Part shown: in pieces, positions 46,990 to 57,104 of the stretch | How the letters are laid out: each line of letters opens with the position of its first letter | Position numbering within the stretch: position 1 is the first letter of the stretch | Assembly (NCBI GenBank): GCA_900239685.1 | Contig: OENT01000739.1 | Span: 16,421 to 80,420, forward strand | DNA from: Rotaria macrura | Lineage: Eukaryota > Rotifera > Eurotatoria > Philodinida > Philodinidae | Direction of reading: 5' to 3' | Length of the DNA: 64,000 bases | The notes under the pieces: model-generated | What the model was told of the DNA's origin: nothing | The model's input: only the letters and a program-made list of their open reading frames with translations | Database searches by the model: none | Translations under genes and position numbers: made by a program

Positions 46990-47066
46990 ATGATAGTACT
47001 GAGATTTGATCACACTATCTTGTGAATACGTGTCTAACAACGTAACCACTCAGCCATGGTAGCTCT
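46990..47066 (-). other. tRNA-like segment, possible SINE head
   Basis: On the minus strand GAGCTACCATGGCTGAGTGG begins like a class II tRNA, with a good A box (TGGCTGAGTGG at 47046-47056). A degenerate B box (GTGATCAAATCTC) lies at 47001-47013, about 33 bases on. The segment cannot fold as a functional tRNA, and downstream it runs into CCTTGAACAAGTCACTAAGG. A tRNA-derived SINE is the likeliest reading, but no other copy is visible here. Confidence 0.35.
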
Positions 47067-47437
47067 TTAGAAATGTTCGACCATTTTCCATTACAGTATA
47101 TTTCCCTTCGATATTTATCCCCCTTGTATTTTCGATATTTTTCGTTTCAACCGAATTACGTCCAGCAAAAAGCATACAAAACTCCACGCATACACGTTTT
47201 TCGAAGCATCATATAAATGAAACTCTGAGATTTCTGTCATGTTTCTGTCTTTTTATCTGATATCATGTTATCTACGCAATGGTATCATTCATTCTTACTG
47301 CTCGTCCTGTCACCAAAGAAATAAGTTTCACTTTTGTGCCCTGTATGCAGTTTGCGACTACTTCAGCGAGGAGATAAAATCAAAGTGATATCTTTGCTTT
47401 GATTTTATGTCACCGTATTACTTTTATTTTATAGCTG

Positions 47438-48493
47438 ATGACCACTACTCTAATGGCTACTCTGCCTGAGCGTCCTGTTGTCAAAAATGAAGCGCCCATA
47501 AAAGAGGATGTTGCAGATCTCTCATTTGTTTCCGAACCCATCGGAAAACTTTTCGGCTCGTTGCCTACCGATTGCAACTATTATAAGTCTTACTTACTAA
47601 CTAATGAACAAATCCAATTCTACAAGATAAATGGATATTTAAGTCAAATTCGCGTTCTTACAGATGAGCAATGTGATCAACTTCTTGATGAATACAAACA
47701 GTTTCTTCTTTGGAACGAAGGAGATCTCTCGAATGCGAATGCTCAAAATGATGCTCATCGACTTAACTTGCCCGGTCGACATCTTCTTCATGAATATCAT
47801 TCGAATCAAACTGAAGATCCTGATCAGATCCTTACTCATATGTTGGGCCACTGGAGAATAACACCTCTGTTTCATGACCTTATTTTTTTGCCGAACGTCA
47901 CCGTGCCTGCATCACAACTTCTTGGTGCTTGTCATGTGCCAGAGCAAAAGCTTGTTTCCGTACAGTTTTGGCATGATCAGTTGTTTGCCAAGCCACCTTT
48001 TCACGGTGGCCCAGTCGCTTGGCATCAAGATTATTCTTATTGGACCCGCACTGAACCAATGCAACATCTAACTGTACACATCGCTCTGGATGATCAAACC
48101 GAAGACAATGGGACGCTTCAGTTCGTACCAGGTTCGCATCAGTGGTATCGCAAACGCGATGGTAAACAAGTTCCATTACCGGTTACTGATTTCGACTTCA
48201 AAGACATGGACAGTATCAAGAAAGTATTAACCGATGAGGAGAAACAGCAATTTCGACCTGTGCCTAGCTTGTTGAGAAAAGGTTATGCTTCATTTCATCA
48301 TCCGCTTATGGTACATGGTTCCTTTGGTAATCACACCGCAGCACCCCGACGTTCTGCGGTGCTCAATTACTTTGCTGAAGGTACACGAAGTAACACAAAT
48401 GAACCTTTGCTACTCGGTGTTCCTATCATACCATGTGGCGAACTAGTTCAAGGTCGCTTTTTTCCAGTCGTGTTCGATTCAAAATGGCTTTAA
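47438..48493 (+). CDS. Phytanoyl-CoA dioxygenase (PhyH) family Fe(II)/2-oxoglutarate oxygenase
   Basis: An intronless 351-residue frame; an in-frame TAG lies just before the ATG. The double-stranded beta-helix core is clear. The iron-binding HxD motif is in AWHQDYSYW (His196, Asp198), and the distal His is in HHPLMVHGS (His293), followed by an Arg pair (RRS, 304-305) in the place of the 2-oxoglutarate-binding Arg. DNGTLQFVPGSHQW, between them, is a typical PhyH signature. Members hydroxylate lipids or other small molecules using O2 and 2-oxoglutarate. No peroxisomal targeting signal is evident (the C-terminus is SKWL), so peroxisomal phytanoyl-CoA oxidation is not implied. Many homologues are bacterial, and the lack of introns fits either old transfer or simple intron loss. 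The pyrimidine-rich stretch ending in TTTTATAG just upstream could be a splice acceptor for a non-coding first exon. Confidence 0.88.
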   Translation: MTTTLMATLPERPVVKNEAPIKEDVADLSFVSEPIGKLFGSLPTDCNYYKSYLLTNEQIQFYKINGYLSQIRVLTDEQCDQLLDEYKQFLLWNEGDLSNANAQNDAHRLNLPGRHLLHEYHSNQTEDPDQILTHMLGHWRITPLFHDLIFLPNVTVPASQLLGACHVPEQKLVSVQFWHDQLFAKPPFHGGPVAWHQDYSYWTRTEPMQHLTVHIALDDQTEDNGTLQFVPGSHQWYRKRDGKQVPLPVTDFDFKDMDSIKKVLTDEEKQQFRPVPSLLRKGYASFHHPLMVHGSFGNHTAAPRRSAVLNYFAEGTRSNTNEPLLLGVPIIPCGELVQGRFFPVVFDSKWL

Positions 48494-49791
48494 ATCATCG
48501 CATCTATTCTCGAAATATGTAAAAAGAAACTAGAAACAAACGTCTTCATATGTGCTATTCATCATTATCAATCAGAGTTTTTCTTTCTGCTCAATTTATA
48601 CCATTGATTAAAAAGAGGAAACGTTTTCGGCAAGTCTAATAAATTGGCGGACTTTGAATGTCAGACCATTTTGCACTAACAAACAAATTTGTCACATTGA
48701 CATGCCTTTTCAACTTTTTATACTTATTCGGTCTCTAGGGGTAGTGTTGAGTAGGAACAACAATTGAGTGAAAAATCGAAAGAAGATTTTAGCTTAAGGC
48801 ATCAGTGTACACATTGATTGCTTACCTATTACTTATGTAAGTCAGAATATCGACCGGAATCTTGTAGCCTTGAAAATGCCATTTCTAGCATCAATTTTTA
48901 CTTCAAATCCTTTGCTGCAGCATGTCTGCCTATTTAAAAATGTGTCTATGTTCGGTTTTCCGAGATGTTGCATTTCTACCAATATTTTATCCTTCTGCTT
49001 AAGGTGAGGTGAAATATTAATGTGATACCCACCGATGTAAACGAATAATGCGAAACTAAATTAAACGCTAACTGAACCGAGTTCGTAAGTATCTTCCGTT
49101 TGATGAAATATAAGAGGGATAGAAGCAATCGTTTGTTCTGTTATTGTTGTTTTCGACGCAAAGCGCGTTTTATAGGAATATGATCGAATGGAATTTTGTT
49201 TTGATTTTCATGATCCTTGAACAACAGAGTTCATCGATCTACAGATCCCAAGACGAAAAGATTTTATTAAGTAGCTTAAGAATACAAGTATTATTTTTCA
49301 CAAATACTGAAACCCTAGAACATATGCCAAGCTCTCAAACTTAAAAACCATTCATGTCATTAGTAGCATATGAATGCACGGATTTATTGTTTCATATTTA
49401 TTTTTTTTTATGAATGAAGAACAAAATCATGAAACTACATACTCATATCACACCATCTAAGTTAGATGAATGATCGGAAATCTTTGTGATTAGATTGAAG
49501 CACTCAAGTATGTCATACAAATATGGTACTATATACTGATTTCTGTCCAATCAAATCTTCTTTACTTCACTTTTAAACACATTTTTAGTAATATATGAAC
49601 CGAACCACACATTTTATGCATGAATCTATCTCAATTTTGGAATTTTCAATACGATTCAGCCTCCAGTTTACCCAATATAAGACTGCGAAAATCATTGGCC
49701 ACAGCTAATGTGACCATCGTTGAATGGTATAAAAATCACACTCGATACTTAGCAGCACTAAAAAAATGCTGACGAATTGGCAAGAAATATC
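48494..49791. other. Non-coding stretch
   Basis: No supported gene. The last 150 bases (49640-49791) have a partly open plus frame ending where the 8-bp-duplication element inserts; this could be the start of the retrotransposon remnant, but I see no motif that proves it. Confidence 0.4.
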
Positions 49792-51049
49792 GGGGTTGGT
49801 GGAAAATGTCGAAAAAGAAAACGTCGAAAGAGGAAAATGGCGGAAGAAAATAGAAAAAGGAAAATGTCGAAAAGGAAAACATCGAAAAGGAAAACGTCGA
49901 AAATTTAAATGATGTATGAGAATGAGATTGAGAGAAAAATTCGAAAAGAAAAATGCCCGAACGACGAATTTATAGCCTTGATATATAATGAATTCTATGT
50001 TACACCCATGGCAAATAAAACAAGGATATATTCACTGCGAAACGCGTTAATGCTGGCCGATCTAACGCGTTTCGCAGCGTTTCCCATGACGAGAAGCGTA
50101 TAAAACCCTTTTCCCACTTATTCAAAACGCGTTTCGGAACCAGAATTCCCGAATGAAAACGAAAAGTGTATCGTCTCGCGGCGTTTTTAACCGATTTAGA
50201 AGCTGCGAAACGCGTTAAACCAGCCAGCATTAACGCGTTTTGCAACATTTAAAAGTAACGATTTTTTTGCCATGGGCAAAAGGACGAGAGAAAGCAGAGC
50301 ATATAATTGAAATTTTATTTATTTTTCTCTCCAATTAACAATGATAAACCTGATAATAGTTCCTTAGAACTGATTTCTTTTTCTCGAAATCTGTTGTGTA
50401 ACATATCAAGCATCAATTGAAATGCTTTTCTTTTGTTGATGGTTTCGGTATACATGCACCAGTATGGAGTTGGATTAAGATATGTTCGAAATGAGCATGT
50501 GCGCTTTGAATCAACTGAATAAAGCTTCAAATATTGGGATATTTTCTTGATAAGCGACTTGAAAATTGAAGGTTATAGACTTACACATGGATTGTCGAAA
50601 ACAGTCAGTATACATGATTCAGATTTAGAACAGTGATATCCTCACCTTCTGAAGTATTATTTGTTCGATGGTCGATGTCATGAAAATTCCACATTTTAAT
50701 CGGAACAACACTATCTACCTACTGATTTTTAAAGTATATAAATAAATCATTTAGTGATGCTAACACGATCGATTTTATACGTTTCACTATATATCTACTT
50801 CATATAACAAATATTTCTCTACTTAATGTAGAATACAATATACTGGACGAAGAGTCACCAATGAAAACAAAAACAACTAAATTTTACCGCTGATCTCTTT
50901 AAATATATTCGAAATTTTTCTCTTTCAAATTTTCTTCGCTAGTTCTTTTTCTGTGTTTCGGTGTTTTCCTCTTCGACATTTTCCTTTTCGATGTTTTCCT
51001 TTCCTGTTTATTTTCGACATTTTCCTTTTCGACATTTTCCACCAAGACC
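49792..51049. mobile_element. TIR element with 8-bp target duplication
   Basis: 1258 bp, flanked by a perfect 8-bp repeat GAAATATC (49784-49791 and 51050-51057). Ends are GGGGTTGGTGGAAAATGTCG on the left and the complement of GGTCTTGGTGGAAAATGTCG on the right. Both ends run into arrays of a roughly 15-bp word (GGAAAATGTCGAAAA). An 8-bp duplication points to hAT- or P-type transposition. There is no transposase; a second foldback unit sits inside at 50005-50276. Confidence 0.82.
50005..50276. mobile_element. Nested foldback element built of AACGCGTT words
   Basis: A 272-bp inverted repeat with ends CCCATGGCAAA and its complement. Inside, GCGAAACGCGTTAATGCTGG on the left mirrors CCAGCATTAACGCGTTTTGC on the right, and further AACGCG(T)TT words occur between them. 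CA flanks both sides. It is inserted within the 8-bp-duplication element. Confidence 0.72.
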
Positions 51050-51057
51050 GAAATATC

Positions 51058-51393
51058 CAAATGGAAATTTACTTTGCCGCTACCGCTACGTGAAAAATTG
51101 AATCAACTAAATAAGATCAGAAACAGATACTATAATTATCGACAGGAAAATGATCGTAAATTTCTTCGTCAAATGACTAGACATGTCCAAGCAGAAATAG
51201 ATATATACTAATCTAGTAAATGGAATGATTTCTTAGCAAATATTCAACAAAATCATGGTAAATCAGGATCAACCATTTGGAAACATTTTTCTCACACCCA
51301 TCGACTGAAATCCTTACCTTTTAGCAAACTCAGAGTTAATTGAAAAGAGATTACTTCGCAACAGGAAATAGAAAAAGAACTACATGATCATTA
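51058..51393 (+). pseudogene. Non-LTR retrotransposon fragment (region before the reverse transcriptase)
   Basis: One frame reads as the basic, helical linker between endonuclease and reverse transcriptase of Jockey/CR1-type elements (NKIRNRYYNYRQENDRKFLR, then KWNDFLANIQQNHGKSGSTI). It contains two in-frame stops. The fragment ends at the TA where the 2154-bp element begins, and continues after the two insertions at 53779. Confidence 0.6.
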
Positions 51394-53547
51394 CACTGAA
51401 AAAAATAAGGTAGCACACGAAACCTTCCAGATTTCGTAGAGTTTCACTATACTATATAACTGTCCGTAGAATCATACGAAACCTGTGTGAGGTTTAGCAA
51501 CATCTCGGATTAGGTAAAAGAATTTTAGGAGTATTAAAATTAATAACCGTTTGGTGCTGAACCCTTTGGAACTCGTGACACCCAACAAGTTTGGTAAGAA
51601 ACCCTTTCGGGTTTTGTATTCAAAAAGGTTTGGTAATATAACTGGTGGATAATTCTTTTATTGGTATATTATCATTGGAAATAATAATTTCTTTTTCTGT
51701 CTATTTAGATTCTCCGTAAAATTTGATGTAGATTCATATTGAATTCGTTCTCAAGTAAACTACCATTAAAAATAATGTAGTCGTTTATATCCTTCTTCAG
51801 TTCTCTCAAAAGTTGTTTATTGGTAACCAATCATTAGAATGAATTAATTTCTTTATAGTCTATTTAGGCTAAAGGACGAATTCCATTATTCGTCAGTTAC
51901 CGTCTGATATGATCAGCTCTCAAGCCAAAATTGCTAAGGGTAGCAATAAATTTATTGAACTGATAATAATAATAACAAAAATATTTTATTAAAAAGCGTT
52001 CGATTTCAAAAATTATTCTTTATTTTTTTTTTCAGAATATTATTTTTCTTCGCTTTTCGACACAAATCCTGTAATAGTGCTATATATATATATATATATA
52101 AACGCTCTTCTGACAACTATCTGAATAAGTTCTATTAGGGGTAGCAATTCGCTACGCTTCGCATTACTGGGGCGACGCCTATGCCATCTGAAATATGAAA
52201 CTTTTATTAGTTTCCATCGAGACTCGTGAAGAATTATGTTATTTGTAAGTAATTTAGATTTCAAATTAATATAATCGTTTATTTTCTATTTACGTCCATC
52301 AAGAATTTTATTATTAGCAAGTTTTGAATCAAAACCTCTCATCAAAATTATTCAACTCCTTTATCTTGTGTTTCACTTCATGAAGAATTCCATTATTGGA
52401 GCATTCTGATTGTCACTACTGAATTCGGTTATCCTCTATTTTAGTGTATGAGAAGTTTTATTACTGGTAAATCAACATCACAACCGGTTAATTCAAGAGG
52501 GAAACAGCTGATTTCTGATTTCTAGATTTTTTCGATTTTTTCGATTTTATTTTTGATGTTTTTGATTTAAATCAATTGATTTAAATCAGAAAAATCAACA
52601 AAAAGTCAAAAAAGTCAAAAAAATCACGGTAATGAAGAAAATCGGATTTAAACTTTCCCTCTCTAGATTGATATTTCGAACAACAAGGATACCAAATTTT
52701 ATCATTTCAATCGAGTCATTGATTTTTTGATTTAAAATTGATTTAAAATCAAATAAATCAGCTGTTTGCCCCTTAGGTTAATTCGTCTATTTTCTATTTT
52801 CGTTCGCAGAGAATTCGTTTATTGGCAAGTTACAATTATAATTGATTGATTGGTTGGTTCATCTTGTATTTAGATTCGTGGAAGAATGCAATTATTAGTA
52901 AGTTAATATTAGAATTAATGAATTGGTTTTTTTTCTATTGAGATTCTAGGCAGTAGTGGTATTATTTCATACAGCACACGGAAAAGTCCATTGATTTTGT
53001 TCATAAGGCCTGGACAGAAATACAGTATCCTTTATATGCGCTTGTTTAGAGTCATTTCTTGGTTGTAGCTTGTTTTCGGGTTGATAGGCAGTATGGTCTA
53101 TCCATTCGCATGAAATGAAACGGAAAAGCGCTAATTTGTTTTGCTATACCTGAAAATCTAATTACTTAGATAGTGGAGAATGCATATTTTAGTATATAGA
53201 ATGATATCCGAATGTATTGTTAGAACCTTGTGTATGTGTTTCGAAGAGATTACGGCAACCAGTGTTCTTGTTGTTAATAAAACTACGAAAGCTCAGGTGT
53301 ATATATTTGTTTTGGATTTATTGGTGGTGCAAAACTACTTCCTTGATGGAATATAACATTTGACGAGAGCTTCTTGTATTGTTTCGTGATAAATTATACA
53401 GAACCGTAGATGCAAAACCTTTGTTATGAGCAATCAAAAGTTAAGACCTTTGACTAAACCCAAATTCTACGAAACCTCGAAGGGTTTCGATTTCGTTGCG
53501 AAAATCGGAACCATTTTGGGTTTCGTGTGGCACCTTTTTTTTCAGTG
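51394..53547. mobile_element. 2.15-kb non-autonomous TIR element with TA duplication, inserted in the retrotransposon
   Basis: Ends CACTGAAAAAAATAAGGTAG and the complement of CACTGAAAAAAAAGGTGCC, then shared CACACGAAACC; TA at 51392-51393 and 53548-53549. The inside is AT-rich, includes a (TA)n run at 52081-52100 and a second nested element at 52495-52775, and encodes no transposase. Confidence 0.78.
52495..52775. mobile_element. Nested 281-bp inverted-repeat element with 9-bp duplication
   Basis: Flanked by a perfect GGTTAATTC at 52486-52494 and 52776-52784. The left end AAGAGGGAAACAGCTGATTT and the right end (complement of TAAGGGGCAAACAGCTGATT) are inverse. The interior consists of degenerate TTTGATTT/AAATCAAA words. 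The 8-9-bp duplication and the AAGRGG start suggest a hAT- or Mutator-type MITE. Confidence 0.75.
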
Positions 53548-53559
53548 TATGCAATGCTA

Positions 53560-53778
53560 CACTCTAAAAAAAGAATTTTACCGGACTCCCCAAAAAGATT
53601 CGGTAGATGACAAAAAGGTTGCAAATGTGTTGAAAGTTAAAAAAAACCATAAAACAAATACACGGAACCTTTAAAGGATCTGGCCATGTGCCCACAATCA
53701 GATCTTTTTTTCTTCGAAACCTTTTTGTCATCTGCCGAACCTTTTGGGGGGTCCGGTAAAGTTCTTCTTTTTAGAGTG
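53560..53778. mobile_element. 219-bp foldback element with TA duplication
   Basis: Ends CACTCTAAAAA and its complement, TA at 53558-53559 and 53779-53780. Arms share TTTTACCGGACTCCCC, AGATTCGGTAGATGAC and AAAAAGGTT with their complements. It lies only 10 bp from the 2154-bp element, in the same retrotransposon. Confidence 0.8.
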
Positions 53779-54892
53779 TATACACTTCTCCTGAAATAAA
53801 TCTAAAGGACCCTTTTGATGTTCACGTAGATATCGATTATAACTACATCCTTAATCAAGATAAATCGTAAAAGAAAACAGTTGAGTTAATATCATCTTAT
53901 GAACTAAAAAAATGATCGATACTCTCAAACCAAAAAACATCATCAGGATATGATGCTATCTCCAATTTAATGATCAAACGCCTTCCACCAGGCTATTTGC
54001 ATTGCTTGTGCAAGTAGTTTACTGATTGGTTCAAGGAAGGAATACTAACGAATGATTGGAAACTATCACAAATAATAACTCTAAATAAAGTTATGTCAGG
54101 CTCACCCCAATGTGATCAAGCCAGACCTATTTCACTTTTAGCTACTCATTCCAGACCGTTCGAAAAACTTTTGTTGAATCGCATTCGATATTGCGCGGAA
54201 ACTAGTCATATAATACAGTTGGAACACTCAGGTTTTCGAAGACGATGCTTACTAAAAACTATAGTACTGTCAATTTATCAGGTAGTAAAGAATTTTCGTC
54301 CAGTAAATGTACCCATACTCAGTTTGTATGCAGATTATAAGAAGAGCTTATGATAAAGAACGGTATGAGGTGCTGATTGTAAATCTATACCACATGAAAA
54401 TGCCCCTTGAATTATTAAAAATAATAATAAACTGGCTAAATAATCGAAAAGCTTTTGTAGAATTTGGAAGTCACAAATCAGATGAATTCGTCATCAATGT
54501 AGGATTCCCAGCAGAAAGCTCACTGAGCCTTTACATTTTTATTATTTTTCCCTCCGATATTGTAAACTACACGGGGGCATGCTCGGCCCACATCTTTGCA
54601 GATGATTTTGTGCTCTTATAGTACCCCGAGTTCAGAAAAGTCTACCCAAAAAGTTAGAATATATCAATAAGAACGGGAAAGAAATATGTAAGAATCTTTT
54701 CGATTACTATGTGAAGTGGAAGCAGCTAATAAATGTGGATAAGTCTTTAGTACAATTGTTTCATACAAACGTAGTACAACCTAAAGAACATATGCATACA
54801 TGGATGGAAAACTAGCTGAGATGTGTAAAAAGATTCAAATATCTAGAATTTGAGTGTTCTGACAAACTCTCTCGCTACCCGATCACGGACTA
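53779..54892 (+). pseudogene. Reverse transcriptase remnant of a non-LTR retrotransposon
   Basis: Frames on the plus strand follow the order of a Jockey/CR1-type reverse transcriptase: SGYDAISNLMIKRLPP near 53950, DQARPISLLATHSRPFEKLL (54115-54175), LEHSGFRRR, LYADYKK (54325), AYDKERYEVLIVNLYHMKMP, then NVGFPAESS and the catalytic-loop motif HIFADDFVLL (54590-54618), followed at once by a stop. A one-base shift separates the DYKK and AYD parts. Further on, RFKYLEFECSDKLSRYP (near 54835) resembles the KYLG block of the RT thumb region. Multiple stops make it inactive. It is cut at 54892 by a foldback element. Confidence 0.8.
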
Positions 54893-55191
54893 CCCAGGTC
54901 AAACAGAACGATCCGTAAACGGTCGTATACGATGAAAGCACGGCCCATTACGGCGTCGTATTATCCCGTTTTAACAAGGTCAGTAATACGGCCGTCTGTT
55001 GTATAGAATACGATAGTATTACGCTGTCTTTACGAGGGTTTTACGGCGTATATACGGTGTCCGTGTACGTCCGTAATACTGATCTTGTTAAAACGCCATA
55101 ATACGGCTTAAAACGGTCGTTTAACCGTGGTATACGATGTAAAAACGACCGTTTACGATACTGTAACGGTGGCCGTTTTGATTGACCAGGG
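54893..55191. mobile_element. CGTATACGG-type foldback element in the retrotransposon
   Basis: A 299-bp inverted repeat, CCCAGGTCAAACAGAACG to the complement of CCTGGTCAATCAAAACG, with TA at 54891-54892 and 55192-55193. It contains many ATACGGCC, CGTATAC and TTTTACGGCG words in both orientations and GTTTTAACAAGGTCAGTAAT with its inverse. This is the longest complete copy of the family in the window. Confidence 0.82.
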
Positions 55192-55193
55192 TA

Positions 55194-55551
55194 TAGCATA
55201 AAAAAAATCAAAAGTTTATATATAAAGTTAAAATGATTGAAAAGAAATAAATAGATCGCTATCAAGGTATTTAGGCTTTGTTTATTCGTATATAGCTTCC
55301 CATTTTTTGCTTGTATTTTCCCTTTCTTACGTCTCTTGCCAGTCACACAACAAGGAGCAGTACAACGTAAATTTAGAGTGGGGTTGATATTGGTTCACAG
55401 ATGCCCTTTTATTGATGCAAAAAAATTCCCATTGATATTAGAAGAACGATCAACACAATCATATGTGGCAACATATCTCAATAAATGGGTAAATCGAACA
55501 TTTAGGCCTGAACTTGGTGAATCTCTCTTGTATAATGACCTGTTTAATTGA
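55194..55551 (+). pseudogene. Probable 3' tail of the retrotransposon coding region
   Basis: After the foldback element the plus strand carries a 68-residue open frame (55345-55551) that ends LNKWVNRTFRPELGESLLYN. Its position after the RT, and the break by the foldback element at a TA, suggest it is the end of the same element. I see no diagnostic motif, so this is an inference from position. Confidence 0.4.
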
Positions 55552-57104
55552 GATCATTTCATTCAGAAAAACGAGAAACAGAAATATTTCAGCATATGTC
55601 ACTATTTTAGATTGTCAGGATTGAAAAAATTGTAGGATAGGCATGAGTCATATATAATGCACTGAATTCAATTCATTAAAAATCATTTGACAAACACTAG
55701 TAAATGAACTCTTACCAAAAGCCTGCTGGTATCACCGTGTCTCTCTATCTTCTGCCTTTTTTTTCTTTTATCCTTTCCTTCTTTTTCTTCTGTAGTATTT
55801 TTTGTACTCTTGTCTTTTTTGCTGTGTCACTTATTATAAGCGTCAGTAGACATAATAAACATGAACACTCAGAAAAAAATCTTTGTCTAACGACGTATCA
55901 TCGAGTAATAATGCTACCAGCATATAAACTTCTACTTCCGTAGACTAGATTTACTTCACGATAAGCCACAGCACAATTCTTAATCTTGCTTTAAAATGAC
56001 AATTTTCCAGCTCATGTCATGAATGATGTGAAAAAAATCGGTTTTACTTAGTAAAATTATTATGTCTACTGGACAATACTTGAGGATAAATTAATTAATG
56101 TATTATTCATTTATATATCTGATTAGTTTACACTAGCAATGAATTTAATAGTAACATAGATTGGAAGCTTTAGAAGTTATTTGAAGCCATAATTATAGGT
56201 GGAGAATATTACCGAAAATGGCCGAGAGATCGAAGAAATGGTACAAGATGCAAATGCGAAAGAGTTTGTTTTTGAAGTTGTGGATCTTCTATAGTTAAGC
56301 ATTCACATGCTGGAATTGACTCGAAAGTGAAAAATAAATACTGTGCATACGATATATTAGAACAATTAATATGAGGAAACGATGCAGTTGCGAATCCTTT
56401 CTGAACAGGTGATACCAGATAAGAAAGTCTTGTTGTATTAAGAATGTATATTTTCACATGAGCTGGCGATATTAGACCAATGAGTACATATAATGTTAGT
56501 GCATTAACTTGCTATCTACAATTTGATTAATATCATACCTGTAGTCATCTATCCATGATATTTTGATGATCTCTTGTATTAGTAAAAATAAATACGACTA
56601 TAAACATTAGCGTATTTCTTTGCTTAAATTGAACAAAATTATAAACCTGAACAGTGGACTTTTCTTATAAGATGTTTTTGGCTACATTCTGCAAAAATGA
56701 TTTAATAAAATGGATCCACTATTATTCTTTAATATTATCTTGATCTAAGAGAGCTTCATGTGATAAAGAGACTCTTGCACGTAAAAAGAAAGATGTGACT
56801 TTACTAAAATTGAAGAAGTTTTTCAAATAAACATATTGTGAAAAGTTTTATATTTGATTAGATATCACATTTAATTAAACTCAAGTTTAATAAAAATAAC
56901 CTAAGCACGTATTGTATTCTAATCAATTCATCATAGACAATACTTCATCATACACGCTTAAAAGTAATTCATTTCGATTCTTATTTTTTCTCTTTCTAAG
57001 TCAGGATTTATTACAGAGAACTGCGTCATACAATCATCTCTTATTATTTCTTGTTCTCCGAAAAAAAAGGAATTTTATATCAAAAGTCATTTATTAAAGA
57101 AGCG
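55552..57104. other. Non-coding stretch upstream of the large receptor
   Basis: Contains no supported gene. A pyrimidine-rich tract at 55740-55830 is not an obvious splice signal. The promoter and 5' UTR of the receptor should lie in its last part; a TTG-initiated extension of the receptor frame to 57051 is not used. Confidence 0.45.

Noticed and set aside
46990-47066. A functional tRNA gene
   Set aside because: The B box is degenerate and the arms do not pair into a cloverleaf; a tRNA-derived repeat is the better reading.
47438-48493. Calling the gene human-type PHYH (phytanoyl-CoA 2-hydroxylase)
   Set aside because: Only the oxygenase fold and iron ligands are supported; there is no peroxisomal signal and no substrate-specific motif.
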